Origin: Acidovorax sp.
GTDB lineage: Bacteria; Pseudomonadota; Gammaproteobacteria; Burkholderiales; Burkholderiaceae_C
Length of the DNA: 49,876 nt
Direction: 5' to 3'
Assembly (NCBI RefSeq): GCF_016783915.1
Contig: NZ_JADHVT010000021.1
Location: forward strand, 1-49,876
In this document: piece after piece, positions 1 through 8,879 of the stretch
Numbering within the stretch: position 1 is the stretch's first letter
Layout of the letters: the number at the start of each line of letters is the position of its first letter
Notes under the pieces: model-generated
Databases searched by the model: none
What the model was told of the DNA's origin: nothing
Seen by the model: only the letters and a program-made list of their open reading frames with translations
Translations under genes and position numbers: made by a program

Positions 1-801
1 CTGGAGCTGCACGTCACCCACAGCGCCATCAGTCGCCAGATCAAGGCGCTGGAGGCCCACCTGGGCGTGGACCTGTTCGAGCGCAAGACCCGGCAGGTGC
101 TGCTCACCGCGGCAGGCCACCAGTTCCATGCGCAGGTCGGCCCTGCGCTCGCGCAGATCGGCGCCGCCGCAAAGGCGCTGCGGGGCGATGCCGGGCTGCG
201 CAGCGTGAAGATCAATGTGCGGCCCAGCTTTGCGGTGCGGTGGCTGATCCCCCGGCTGCCGGGTTTTGTGGCCCAGCACCCGGACATCGAGCCCCAGGTC
301 ATCACCAGCACGCTGGCGCCCGACCACGCGGCCGAGGCTTTCGACCTGGCCCTGCGGCGCGGCCCGCGCGGGTGGCCGCCAGGCATGCAGGTCCACCCGT
401 TCCTGGAGGACGAGGCGCTGGTGGTGGGGTCGCCTTCCCTGTTCGCCCAGCGCCCGGTGGCGCAGCCCGAGGCGCTGTCGGCCCACGTACTGCTGCTGTC
501 CAAGTCGCGCAGCAAAGACTGGGAAAGCTGGAAGAAGCAGGTGAATGCACCAACGCTCCAGCCCGCCAGTTGCCTGCAGTTTGACCATCTGCACTTTGTG
601 CTGCAGGCCGCCCTGGACGGGCTGGGCTTTGCGGTGGCGCCGGTGTCGCTGATCACCCACGACCTGGCCTCAGGACGGCTGGTGTCGCCCCTGCCCACAT
701 TGCGGCTGCCGCTCACGCGGCACTACCTGGGCATGGCGCCGGACCCGTCACCGGAGACGCTGCGTTTTGTGCAGTGGCTCCAGGACGAGATCAGCGCCTG
801 A
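1..801 (+). CDS. LysR-family transcriptional regulator (5' end missing)
   Basis: The frame is open from base 1 and ends with TGA at 799-801, leaving 266 residues of a family usually about 300 long, so roughly the first 20-30 residues lie outside the window. The visible start, HSAISRQIKALEAHLGVDLFER, spans the recognition helix and wing of the LysR winged helix-turn-helix. The rest (from about residue 60) is the periplasmic-binding-like effector domain, with a C-terminal shape resembling GcvA-type members. It should bind DNA in the cytoplasm and respond to an unknown small molecule. The target is probably upstream of the window; the next gene, PhzF-like, is convergent with it. Confidence 0.93.
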   Translation: MELHVTHSAISRQIKALEAHLGVDLFERKTRQVLLTAAGHQFHAQVGPALAQIGAAAKALRGDAGLRSVKINVRPSFAVRWLIPRLPGFVAQHPDIEPQVITSTLAPDHAAEAFDLALRRGPRGWPPGMQVHPFLEDEALVVGSPSLFAQRPVAQPEALSAHVLLLSKSRSKDWESWKKQVNAPTLQPASCLQFDHLHFVLQAALDGLGFAVAPVSLITHDLASGRLVSPLPTLRLPLTRHYLGMAPDPSPETLRFVQWLQDEISA

Positions 802-865
802 GCGGAAGGCCGGACAGGGCGCACAGAGCCCCACGTGCTCGGTTTGCCAGATTTCTACACCAATC

Positions 866-914
866 GGGCGGTAGTGCTAGTGAATCATGCGCCAGTAGCT
901 ATATTTTCGATAGC
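866..914 (+). repeat. Dispersed AGCGCTAG/GCTAT-ATAGC repeat, copy 1
   Basis: A GTGCTAG core (874-880) is followed by an inverted pair GCTAT (898-902) and ATAGC (910-914). It lies just downstream of the stop codon of the PhzF-like gene (920-922 on the minus strand). Its first 16 bases match the copy at 16349 at 15 positions, which supports common descent and argues against chance. Confidence 0.7.
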
Positions 915-919
915 AAAAC

Positions 920-1774
920 TCATTCGCCATCGCCCATCCACCGTGCCGTGCCCGACACGCGGATGGAGCTGCCAGCCACCGGCCCGATCTCGGCCCGCAG
1001 GCGCGAACGCATGCCCATGTCTTCGCCCTGCACCACGTCAATGGCACCGCCGTGCGGCCAGCCCAGGTCGCGCAGGTAGCCCGCCAGCGCGGCCGTGGCG
1101 GCACCCGTGGCCGGGTCTTCCAGCACGCCGCCCGACGCAAAGGCATTGCGGGTGTGCAGCTGGCGGTCTGACTCCACCCACACCAGCACGATGGTGACCA
1201 GCTTGGCGTTCACCATCAGCGTGCGGCCAACATCCAGCGCGTAGTGCATGGCCGCCAGCGCGGCGCGGCTGTGCAGGGCCAGCACCAGGTGGTCGGCACC
1301 GCCATGAATGAGCGCGGGCGGAATCCGCGGGTCCAGATCGGCCGCGCTGAGGCCGAACAAAGCCAGCGCATCGGCCAGCAGCCCAGCAGGCACAGGCCCG
1401 CTGCGCGTGGGGGGCGACTGCAACGCCGCCTGCACCAGATCGCCCGCGCGGCGGCCTTCAACCGTGATCTCGGCCTGGCTCAGCGACAGCGCAAACACGC
1501 CGTCGCCCTCGCGCTGCGCGAGCGCGGCGCCCAGGGCAATAGTGGCGTGGCCACAAAACGGCACCTCGCTCTCGGGCGCAAAGTAGCGCACCCGCCAGCG
1601 GCCATCGCCCAGCGGGGCGGCAAACGCAGTTTCAGAAAAGCCGACTTCAGCGGCGATGCGCTGCATATCAGCGGGGGCGGGCAGCTCGTCACCGACCCAC
1701 ACACCGGCGGGGTTGCCGCCCTGTGTGCCGTCAGAAAACGCTGCGATTTTTTGCAGTGCCATGGTGTTCAACAT
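920..1774 (-). CDS. PhzF-family isomerase/epimerase-like protein
   Basis: A 284-residue protein of the PhzF (diaminopimelate-epimerase fold) family, within the usual 260-300 range. Residues 10-30 give the FSDGTQGGNPAGVWV start typical of the family. The conserved glutamate lies in EVGFSETAFAA near residue 48, and PFCGHATIALG near residue 75 is the second half-site loop. Family members catalyse isomerisation in the cytoplasm, as PhzF does in phenazine synthesis, but no other phenazine genes are present, so the substrate is unknown. ATG at 1774 gives the full N-terminus; a second ATG at 1762 is possible and neither has a clear Shine-Dalgarno. It lies 40 nt downstream of the PssA-like gene on the same strand and may share its transcript. 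Confidence 0.9.
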   Translation of the reverse strand: MLNTMALQKIAAFSDGTQGGNPAGVWVGDELPAPADMQRIAAEVGFSETAFAAPLGDGRWRVRYFAPESEVPFCGHATIALGAALAQREGDGVFALSLSQAEITVEGRRAGDLVQAALQSPPTRSGPVPAGLLADALALFGLSAADLDPRIPPALIHGGADHLVLALHSRAALAAMHYALDVGRTLMVNAKLVTIVLVWVESDRQLHTRNAFASGGVLEDPATGAATAALAGYLRDLGWPHGGAIDVVQGEDMGMRSRLRAEIGPVAGSSIRVSGTARWMGDGE

Positions 1775-1814
1775 CCAGAACGACAGGACAGGAGATGACA
1801 GGGCAGCCAGTGGC

Positions 1815-2441
1815 TCAGAGCTTGGGAATGCGAATCCGGCTGATCATCAGCGAGCCCGACACCGCAAACAGCAGCACCAGCGGGTGCAGCGTGAAGCCGC
1901 CGATCAGCAACTTGCCGAACCACAGGTTCTCGCGCACCGCGCCCAGCCAGGCGGCCAGGGCCATCAACGCCACCAGCACGATCGAGGTGGGGATGGGCGT
2001 GCCCTCGAAGTATTTGACCTTGCCATCGTCTCCCGACAGCGTTTCGGCCGTGACGTTGTAGCGCGCCAGGCGCGACACGCCGCAGGCCACAAAGTAGGCC
2101 AGCACGATGCGGTCATACAGGCCCTGCATGCCGCAGCCGTAGGCAATGATGGCCGGGGCCACACCGAACGAGATCACGTCGGCCAGCGAGTCCAGCTCGC
2201 GGCCCATGGCCGAGCTTTTCTGGCGCCAGCGGGCGATGCGGCCGTCCAGCACATCAAAGATCAGCGCGGCCAGCACCAGGGCACATGCAAAGTACACATG
2301 CACCACATTGCTGGTCTCCAGGTACGACATGACCGAGAACAGCGCACCCACGCCGCAGACCGCATTGCCCAGCGTGAACCAGTCGGCGAGGTGGAACTCA
2401 CGAATCATCGAAAAACGTTTGGGCTGCTGCGGAGTGTTCAT
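1815..2441 (-). CDS. pssA: CDP-alcohol phosphatidyltransferase, PssA-like phosphatidylserine synthase
   Basis: An integral membrane enzyme expected to join CDP-diacylglycerol to serine, giving phosphatidylserine for phosphatidylethanolamine synthesis. The signature DG-x2-AR-x8-G-x3-D-x3-D is intact (DGRIARWRQ...GRELDSLADVISFG, about residues 66-92). Around it lie several hydrophobic segments (about residues 22-40, 48-65, 95-130, 150-205). The frame opens further upstream with TTG at 2483, but ATG at 2441 (MNTPQQ) is preferred; MIREFH, 11 residues later, is also possible. The length, 208 residues, is at the short end for type II PssA. The substrate is inferred from family resemblance, so another alcohol acceptor is possible. 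Confidence 0.82.
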   Translation of the reverse strand: MNTPQQPKRFSMIREFHLADWFTLGNAVCGVGALFSVMSYLETSNVVHVYFACALVLAALIFDVLDGRIARWRQKSSAMGRELDSLADVISFGVAPAIIAYGCGMQGLYDRIVLAYFVACGVSRLARYNVTAETLSGDDGKVKYFEGTPIPTSIVLVALMALAAWLGAVRENLWFGKLLIGGFTLHPLVLLFAVSGSLMISRIRIPKL

Positions 2442-2698
2442 GGAGTGATGGCGCGCGGAGGGGCGCGCAGTGGCAATCAACAAGGTCCATTATGGGTGTG
2501 CCGCAGCGCCGCCTGGCGCTGAGAGCCTGTGGACGGCATCGCAGGGGATCGTTAACCCTCTCTGACATCTGCGTGACTGCTTTTGCGCTGGCACACAGAC
2601 AGACTGTGGCCACGCGGCGGGCGCGGCCGGGTAGGACGAGGCCGCATCCGCCCCCCATCAGTGACCGATCCGCATTCCGACAAGACCCGAGACACTCC

Positions 2699-4654
2699 AT
2701 GCGCCTCCCTCAGATGCCCCCGCTCCACAGACCTTTTGCTCCCGGTGCCCCGGTGCGCAGCCTGCAGGACGTGCAGCGGCTCGAAGCCCATCCCCTGGCT
2801 GAGGCACTGCCGGTGCAAAGCACGTACGAAATCTTCGTGAACTCGGCCCATGCGTTTGGCGACAAGACGGCGCTGGCCTTTTTGCCCACGGCCGACCCTG
2901 CCGCCGAGCCCATCCGCTGGTCGTACACCCAGCTGCTCACCGGCATCCACCAGACGGCCAACCTGCTGCACCACCTGGGCGTGGGCCCGCAGGACGCGGT
3001 GGCCGTGCTGCTGCCCGGCTGCCTGGAGTACCACCTGGCCCTGTGGGGCGGCGAGGCGGCGGGCATCGTGCAGCCGCTCAACCCCATGCTCACCGACGAG
3101 AAAATCGCGGCCATGATGACCCTGGCGCGTGCCAAGGTGCTGATTGCTTATGGCGCCGAAGGCGATGTGGGCTACTGGAGCAAGGCGCTGCGCCTGCGCG
3201 CCCTGGTGCCCACGCTGACCACCGTGCTGCGCGTGGCCCCGCACGATGAAGCCCCCGAGGCGGCGCCTGCCCTGCCCGCCGGCGTGATGGACCTGGCCGA
3301 GCGCCACCAGCACCCCGACGACCACCTGGTCAGTGGCCGCCACATTGCGGCCACTGACATCGCCGCGTACTTCCACACCGGTGGCACCACCGGCGCGCCC
3401 AAGCTGGCGCGCCACAGCCACGGCGCGCAGGTGTTCACCGCCTGGGGCTGCGTGCAGATGCAAGGCATCCGCCCAGAGGATGTGGGCATCAACGGCTACC
3501 CGCTGTTCCACGTGGCGGGCGTGCTGCCGGGCTCGCTGGCGGCGCTGTCTGCGGGGGTGGAAACCATCATCCCCACCACCGGCCTGTTCCGCAACCGCGA
3601 GGTGATTGCCAACTACTGGCGGCTGGTGGAGCGCTATCGCTGCACCTACCTGTCGGCCGTGCCCACCGTGCTGGCCGCGCTGGCCAACGTGCCGCTGGGC
3701 AGCGCCAATATCTCCACGCTGCGCTACTGCCGCACGGGCGCGGCCATCCTGGCGCCCGAGCTGGCTGCCCGGTTTGAGCGCCTGTTTGGCCTGCACATCC
3801 ACGAAAGCCTGGGCATGACCGAGATGGCGGGCATCTCCACCATCACGCCCCCCGGCGTCAATGCACCGGCGGGCTGCGTGGGCTGGCGGCTGCCCTACAC
3901 GCAGCTGCGTGTGGTGGCGCTCGATGCGCAGGGCAATGCGTCCGACCAGGACCTGCCGCACGGCCAGCCGGGCATGGTGCTTTTTCAATCGCCCAACCTG
4001 TTCTCCGGTTTCCTCGACGCAGCCGATACCGCAAAGGCCTTCACGCACGATGGCTGGCTGGCCACAGGCGACCTGGGTTTTGTGGACGAGCAGGGCCGCC
4101 TGCACCTGAGCGGCCGCTCCAAGGACCTCATCATCCGCAGCGGCCACAACATCGACCCCAAGGTGATCGAAGACGCGCTGGGCGCCCACCCCGCCGTGCA
4201 GCTGTGCGCCGCTGTGGGCGCGCCCGACGCCTATGCAGGCGAGCTGCCCGTGGTGTACGCCACGCTGGTGCCCGGCGCACAGGCGACCGAGGCCGAACTG
4301 CTGGCCTTCACCGCCGAACGGGTGGACGAGGCCGTGGCCCGCCCGCGCTGGGTGCAGGTGCTGGAGACCATGCCCGTGACCAACGTGGGCAAGATCTACA
4401 AGCCCGAGCTGCGCCAGCGCGCGGCCTGCCACACGGTGCAAGCGCTGGTCGATGGGGTGTGCGGCGACAACCCTGTCCAACCCCGCCCCCAGGTGCAGCC
4501 CGACGGCGACAACGCGGTGCGCGTGACCGTGACCGTGGCGCCAGGCCCTGATGCCGACACGCTGGCAGTACGACTGCGCGAAGTGACAGCGCCCCTCCCC
4601 ATCACCGTCCGCACCACCATTGGCCCCGCTGCAGAGAGCCCCCAGACCACATAA
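2699..4654 (+). CDS. AMP-forming acyl-CoA synthetase
   Basis: A 651-residue ANL-superfamily enzyme that should activate a carboxylic acid to its CoA thioester via an acyl-adenylate. The P-loop TGGTTGAPK is at residues 227-235, LGMTEMAG is the adenylate-binding segment, and GDLGFVDEQGRLHLSGRSKD near residues 457-475 is the hinge. K565 in VGKIYK is the adenylation lysine. About 85 residues follow that lysine, an unusually long tail. The frame is open from 2492, but MRLPQMPP at 2699 gives a normal N-terminus. A Bug receptor gene follows 97 nt later, so uptake and activation of one carboxylate substrate is plausible. The substrate itself cannot be read from sequence. Confidence 0.9.
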   Translation: MRLPQMPPLHRPFAPGAPVRSLQDVQRLEAHPLAEALPVQSTYEIFVNSAHAFGDKTALAFLPTADPAAEPIRWSYTQLLTGIHQTANLLHHLGVGPQDAVAVLLPGCLEYHLALWGGEAAGIVQPLNPMLTDEKIAAMMTLARAKVLIAYGAEGDVGYWSKALRLRALVPTLTTVLRVAPHDEAPEAAPALPAGVMDLAERHQHPDDHLVSGRHIAATDIAAYFHTGGTTGAPKLARHSHGAQVFTAWGCVQMQGIRPEDVGINGYPLFHVAGVLPGSLAALSAGVETIIPTTGLFRNREVIANYWRLVERYRCTYLSAVPTVLAALANVPLGSANISTLRYCRTGAAILAPELAARFERLFGLHIHESLGMTEMAGISTITPPGVNAPAGCVGWRLPYTQLRVVALDAQGNASDQDLPHGQPGMVLFQSPNLFSGFLDAADTAKAFTHDGWLATGDLGFVDEQGRLHLSGRSKDLIIRSGHNIDPKVIEDALGAHPAVQLCAAVGAPDAYAGELPVVYATLVPGAQATEAELLAFTAERVDEAVARPRWVQVLETMPVTNVGKIYKPELRQRAACHTVQALVDGVCGDNPVQPRPQVQPDGDNAVRVTVTVAPGPDADTLAVRLREVTAPLPITVRTTIGPAAESPQTT

Positions 4655-4751
4655 GCCCATAAGCCCATGGCGTGACAGCCAGGCCTCGGCCCGCCACCAT
4701 GCAAGGCGTAGCCCGCTCATGAATTTTGATAACCAAAACAGGAGACAACCC

Positions 4752-5756
4752 ATGCCCTTCCACCCCCTGACAACCCGCCGCACCTGGCTCGGCGCAGCCG
4801 CGCTGGCCGCCGCCACCGCCTGCACCGGCACCGCCGCCTGGGCGCAGGCCGCCTACCCCAACAAGCCGATCAAGGTGGTCGTGCCCTTTGCACCCGGCGG
4901 CGCCACGGATGTGCTGGCGCGCGTGCTGGCCGAGAAGATGGCGGTGGGCCTGGGCCAGCCCATGGTCATCGACAACAAGCCCGGCGCGGCCGGCATCATC
5001 GGCACCGACGCGGTGGCCAAGGCCGCGCCCGATGGCTACACACTGCTGCTGGGGCTGAGCAACTCCATGCTCACCAACCAGTTCCTGTACACCAAGCTGC
5101 CCTACAGCCCTGAGCGCGACATCGCGCCCATCTACCAGATCGCCATCGCCCCCCTGGTGCTGGTGGCCCACCCCAGCGTGCCCGTGGCTACCGGCCCCGA
5201 GCTGCTGAAATACATCGCCGCCAACAAGAGCAAGGTGGCCTATGGCTCGTATGGCACGGGCGCCTACCCACACCTGGCTGGGGCCTACATGAGCCAGTCG
5301 CAAAACGCCGACATGAGCCACGTGGCCTATCGGGGCGAGGCCCCCATGGTGCAGGACCTGCTGGGCGGGCAGATCCAGATTGCTTTTGCCAGCGCACTGC
5401 AGGTCAAGGCACACATCGACGCCGGCAAACTCAAGGCCATTGGCGTGAGCGGCGAGCGCCGCATGGGCACGCTGCCCAACGTGCCCAGCCTGGCCGAACA
5501 GGGCCTGAACGACGAGGCCTACCGCGTGGCCGGGTGGCTGGCGTTTGGCGCGCCCGCCGGCACGCCCCCTGCCATCCTGGAGCGCATTGCCGCCGAAGTA
5601 CGCAAGGCCACCGAGCAGCCCGATGTAGCGCAGCGCATTGCGGCCATGGGCTTTGATGTGCAGAACAGCTCACCCGCGCTGTTTGCGGCGGCGATTGCGA
5701 AGGAACGGCCGGTGTGGGAGCGGTTGATCAAGGCATCTGGCGCCAAACTGGATTAG
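4752..5756 (+). CDS. Bug-family periplasmic solute receptor (tripartite tricarboxylate type)
   Basis: A 334-residue secreted receptor. The N-terminus has a twin arginine and a hydrophobic stretch ending in AWAQA, a normal signal peptide with cleavage near residue 32. The mature protein opens with AYPNKPIKVVVPFAPGGATDVLAR and has NKPGAAGIIGTDAVAKAAPDGYTLL, both hallmark Bug segments. GGAGACAACCC just before ATG 4752 is the ribosome-binding site and rejects the longer frame from 4620. No TctA/TctB membrane genes are nearby, as is common for the expanded Bug sets of Burkholderiales. It probably follows the acyl-CoA synthetase in one transcript. The ligand is unknown, likely a carboxylate. Confidence 0.92.
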   Translation: MPFHPLTTRRTWLGAAALAAATACTGTAAWAQAAYPNKPIKVVVPFAPGGATDVLARVLAEKMAVGLGQPMVIDNKPGAAGIIGTDAVAKAAPDGYTLLLGLSNSMLTNQFLYTKLPYSPERDIAPIYQIAIAPLVLVAHPSVPVATGPELLKYIAANKSKVAYGSYGTGAYPHLAGAYMSQSQNADMSHVAYRGEAPMVQDLLGGQIQIAFASALQVKAHIDAGKLKAIGVSGERRMGTLPNVPSLAEQGLNDEAYRVAGWLAFGAPAGTPPAILERIAAEVRKATEQPDVAQRIAAMGFDVQNSSPALFAAAIAKERPVWERLIKASGAKLD

Positions 5757-6087
5757 TGCGTTGATGGGGAGGGGGCCACCGCGGTGGCATCAGCCACAGA
5801 GCCCCCAAACAAACTCTGTCCTCGCAAATAACGGAGGCAGACCGGAATACTGCTGGCTCATAAGGGCGCACTTCAATGAACGAAATAGGTCCTACCGCTT
5901 TTCTCGAAAGCACATAAGGCCCTGCACAACCAGCTTGAACTATTCAACCATCGCAGTTCGCCAACTGCTGCACAGGCCATCAAGTGCGGTATCAGCCAAA
6001 ACTCGGAAATCAGGGTCAGAACTACAAGCTGCCCTGTCTCCCTCCTCTCGAGGCAACACAGCCTACGGACCTTGGCGACAAAATGGC
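5757..6087. other. Gene-free stretch at the edge of the signalling block
   Basis: 331 bases between the converging Bug and GGDEF-EAL genes. It begins with a 14-base perfect palindrome, GCCACCGCGGTGGC (5775-5788), with no T-run. From about 5840 the base composition falls below that of the upstream genes. A short frame with a faint LysR helix-turn-helix look is broken by stops. I see no convincing gene here. Confidence 0.6.
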
Positions 6088-8607
6088 TTACACGCTGGGT
6101 TGTGTCTGTTTTCTCTGCTCCAGCCAGACCAGCAATGCGTCTGCAGCCATGGGCTTGCTGTAAAAGTACCCCTGCATGGTGTTGCAACCCATACCCAACA
6201 GCTGGTCTACTTGTCCTTGGGTTTCTACTCCTTCAGCAATCAACCCCATCTGCAGGCTCTTGCCCAGCTGAATGATCGCCGACGCTATGGAGACGCTCTG
6301 GTGTGATGTCGCAAGCTGCGACACGAATGATTTGTCAATTTTGAGTACATCCACCGGAAGCTGGCTAAGGTAGGCCAAACTGGAGTAACCCGTACCGAAA
6401 TCATCCAGGGCGACCCGGAACCCATGCTGCCGGAGTCGGTCAAGAAGGTGCTTCATATTATCGGCATCCCGCATCAATTGCCCTTCGGTAATCTCCAGCT
6501 CAATGCACTCTGGATTGACGCCATGCGCAGCACATAGCTCGCACAGCGATTCCAAATAATCGGGTTGCGCAAATTGCACGATGGAGACATTGATAGCCAC
6601 ATGAAGGTTGTGACCCAGAGCGCGCGCATTTTTGATCTGCTTGCATGCATCCAGGAGCACTGCGCGGCCCAAGGCAACAATCAGCCCGGTCTCCTCGGCA
6701 TATGCGATGAACTCTGATGGTGCGATCAATTCACCGGATTCATCTCGAAGCCGAACAAGAGCCTCTACGGTATCCACTCTCAGGCTGGGCACTTCAACTT
6801 GTGGTTGGTAATGAACCTCCACCCTGCCATTGTCTATTGCTGCGCGCAGGGTTTTTCCTGTGCGGCTGCGTTGCATGAGCATGTGCTCTATGGATGCCGA
6901 GTGAAAGCTGTAGCGATTGCGTCCGTCGGATTTGGCCCGGTACAGCGCTGAATCTGCATGTCGCATGAGATCCTCTCGCGTCAACGCATCGTCAGGATAG
7001 ACGCTGATACCCACGCTGCAGCCCACATGGAAATCAGTGCCTTCGATCATGATCGTCGAGGACACCACATCAATCGCTGCCTGCGACAGAAGCCGCGCTT
7101 GTTCAGGCGATTGAATTTCGGGGAGCAGGATCATGAATTCATCACCCCCTTGCCTGCTGACCGTGGCGTCGCTGGAAAAAGTAGCGGTCAACCGATCAGC
7201 CACAGTGCGCAGGATCAGATCCCCAATGTGGTGGCCATGTGAGTCGTTGAAGAATTTGAAGTGATCCAGGTCCAGAATCATTAACGCCAAGGAACTATGC
7301 CCAGCCATGGCGGAGCGCATTGCCTGGGATATCCGGTCGGCCAGAAGTAACTGATTCGGCAAGTCGGTGAGTTGGTCATGCTGGACCAGATGGGTCATCT
7401 TGATGGCCATCGCCCGCGCCTCACTCACATCGTGGAAAACGACAACTGCACCCGAAATGTTGCCATCAGCATCCCGAATAGGGGAGGCGGAATCTTCCAC
7501 ATTCACTCTGTTGCCGTTGCGTGTCACAAGCACTGTGTCCAGCGCCATGCCCACCGTTCTTTGTTGCCTCAGCGCTATGCGAACAGGGTTCTGAAGAGGA
7601 ACCTCCTCGCCGTGGGTCACGAGGGGCATGACGCATTCAATCGATTGCCCGACTGCATCTGCCATCCCCCACTCGGTCATGGTCTCCGCAACGGGGTTGA
7701 TGTAAGTGATACGGCCCACCGCATCTGTCGCAATCACACTGTCGCCGATGGAGCGGAGAATGACCTGGGCACGGGCCCTCTCCTCACTCAGCGCAGCCTC
7801 TGCCGCATTGACAGCAGTTACATCCGTCAACAGGAGCAAGGCACCCCAACGGTTCTGCGCATCCATGCGCAAGGCCATCGATGCATGGATATCGCGTTTG
7901 TGGCCATCAGCGGCAAGGCAGGCCAGCGCAACACTATCTTCTACTGACGGGATGCCGCTACCGGCCCGCTGCAGCAACCGGATCAACAGGGGCTGAACGC
8001 ATTCAGCCACTGGATCTCCGAGCACATCGCGAATCGGTTTTCCCTTGAAACCACCTGTGGGGACACGGAACCATCGCCCCTCATGATCGCTGCAAAGTTG
8101 GCATATGAGGTCGCTATTCCAGAAAGTGATGTGCCCTGGCACATTTCTGATGACGTGGTCCAGATCCCGCTGCGTGCTCAAAAGCCTTCGCTGCTCCCGA
8201 CGCAGTGCCAATTGAACCTGCACTCTGGCCCTCACAAGCTGGGGGTTGAAAGGCTTGGGCACGAAATCCGAGGCGCCCACCTCAAACGCTTTCAGTTCTT
8301 CATCCAAACCGTCATTGCTGGTAATGAAGATGACGGCAGCATCTCGTGTTTCTGCACAGGCCTTCAAATCCTCGCAAAGCTGATACCCGTTCCGTTCGGG
8401 CATGGAGACATCAAGAAGCACAACGCTCGGCAGCACTTGTTTTGCCAAACCGATGGCATTACCTGCCTGCGTTGTGAAAGCGACGTCGCCCAGGTCAGCC
8501 ACCACGGCATGCAACAGGCGCACACAGCCCACATCATCGTCAACGATGAGTATTTGCTCCCGCTGCTCGTCATAATGATTGCGCAATGCCGCTGCTGCAA
8601 TGGACAT
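6088..8607 (-). CDS. Response regulator with PAS, GGDEF and EAL domains (cyclic-di-GMP turnover)
   Basis: An 839-residue cytoplasmic signalling protein. A receiver (about 17-135) has ILIVDDD and phospho-acceptor D66 in LLDVSMPE. Two PAS-like regions follow (about 150-270 and 275-400), then GGDEF at 487-491 and an EAL domain from about 617. The cyclase motif is intact, but the inhibitory RxxD site five residues before it is replaced by SSDA. The EAL domain keeps EALVR, NVS, ELEITEG, DDFGTGYSS, KIDKSFV and EGVET, so phosphodiesterase activity is likely, perhaps dominant. ATG at 8607 (MSIAAAAL) is preferred to an open extension to 8745. It is divergent from the hybrid kinase, the probable phosphate donor to its receiver. 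Confidence 0.95.
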   Translation of the reverse strand: MSIAAAALRNHYDEQREQILIVDDDVGCVRLLHAVVADLGDVAFTTQAGNAIGLAKQVLPSVVLLDVSMPERNGYQLCEDLKACAETRDAAVIFITSNDGLDEELKAFEVGASDFVPKPFNPQLVRARVQVQLALRREQRRLLSTQRDLDHVIRNVPGHITFWNSDLICQLCSDHEGRWFRVPTGGFKGKPIRDVLGDPVAECVQPLLIRLLQRAGSGIPSVEDSVALACLAADGHKRDIHASMALRMDAQNRWGALLLLTDVTAVNAAEAALSEERARAQVILRSIGDSVIATDAVGRITYINPVAETMTEWGMADAVGQSIECVMPLVTHGEEVPLQNPVRIALRQQRTVGMALDTVLVTRNGNRVNVEDSASPIRDADGNISGAVVVFHDVSEARAMAIKMTHLVQHDQLTDLPNQLLLADRISQAMRSAMAGHSSLALMILDLDHFKFFNDSHGHHIGDLILRTVADRLTATFSSDATVSRQGGDEFMILLPEIQSPEQARLLSQAAIDVVSSTIMIEGTDFHVGCSVGISVYPDDALTREDLMRHADSALYRAKSDGRNRYSFHSASIEHMLMQRSRTGKTLRAAIDNGRVEVHYQPQVEVPSLRVDTVEALVRLRDESGELIAPSEFIAYAEETGLIVALGRAVLLDACKQIKNARALGHNLHVAINVSIVQFAQPDYLESLCELCAAHGVNPECIELEITEGQLMRDADNMKHLLDRLRQHGFRVALDDFGTGYSSLAYLSQLPVDVLKIDKSFVSQLATSHQSVSIASAIIQLGKSLQMGLIAEGVETQGQVDQLLGMGCNTMQGYFYSKPMAADALLVWLEQRKQTQPSV

Positions 8608-8863
8608 GGCTGTACACCCTTTGGCTCTCGTTAGACTCAATATCCACTCTCTGTCTTTATAGTGTGCACGAGAGACGGAAAAATCGCTGCATGCTATGTG
8701 CGCACAGAGAGAGCACAGGCGACGGCAATACACGTATTGGCACACTGTGCAACGCTGGCAGGCTGGCTGGCCAATGGGGATTGGGGGGGCGCTGAGTCAA
8801 CTCATCACCGGGTGAATGGCCCCACCTTGTGCACATGCCACTGCTCAGCGACAGCCATCATTT

Positions 8864-8868
8864 GGAGG
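8864..8868 (+). promoter_or_regulatory. Ribosome-binding site of the hybrid kinase
   Basis: GGAGG, 11 nt before ATG 8880. It decides against the in-frame GTG 8829 and ATG 8835, which would add up to 17 residues ahead of the membrane anchor. Confidence 0.75.
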
Positions 8869-8879
8869 ATGTTCGATCC

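Noticed and set aside
2523-2530. GAGCCTGT at the upstream region of the acyl-CoA synthetase as a third element end
   Set aside because: No matching ACAGGCTC partner was found within a few hundred bases, so it is probably chance.
2552-4831. A 759-codon open frame on the minus strand opposite the acyl-CoA synthetase
   Set aside because: The plus-strand frame has every family motif. The antisense product is His/Gly/Gln-rich without any recognisable domain, as expected for a shadow in GC-rich coding DNA.
5775-5788. GCCACCGCGGTGGC as terminator of the Bug gene
   Set aside because: It is a perfect palindrome with no loop sequence and no T-run, so an intrinsic terminator is unlikely.
5876-6010. 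Possible remnant of a LysR regulator (LELFNHRSSPTAAQAIKCGISQ)
   Set aside because: The likeness covers only about 22 residues, is imperfect, and follows a stop codon; chance is not excluded.
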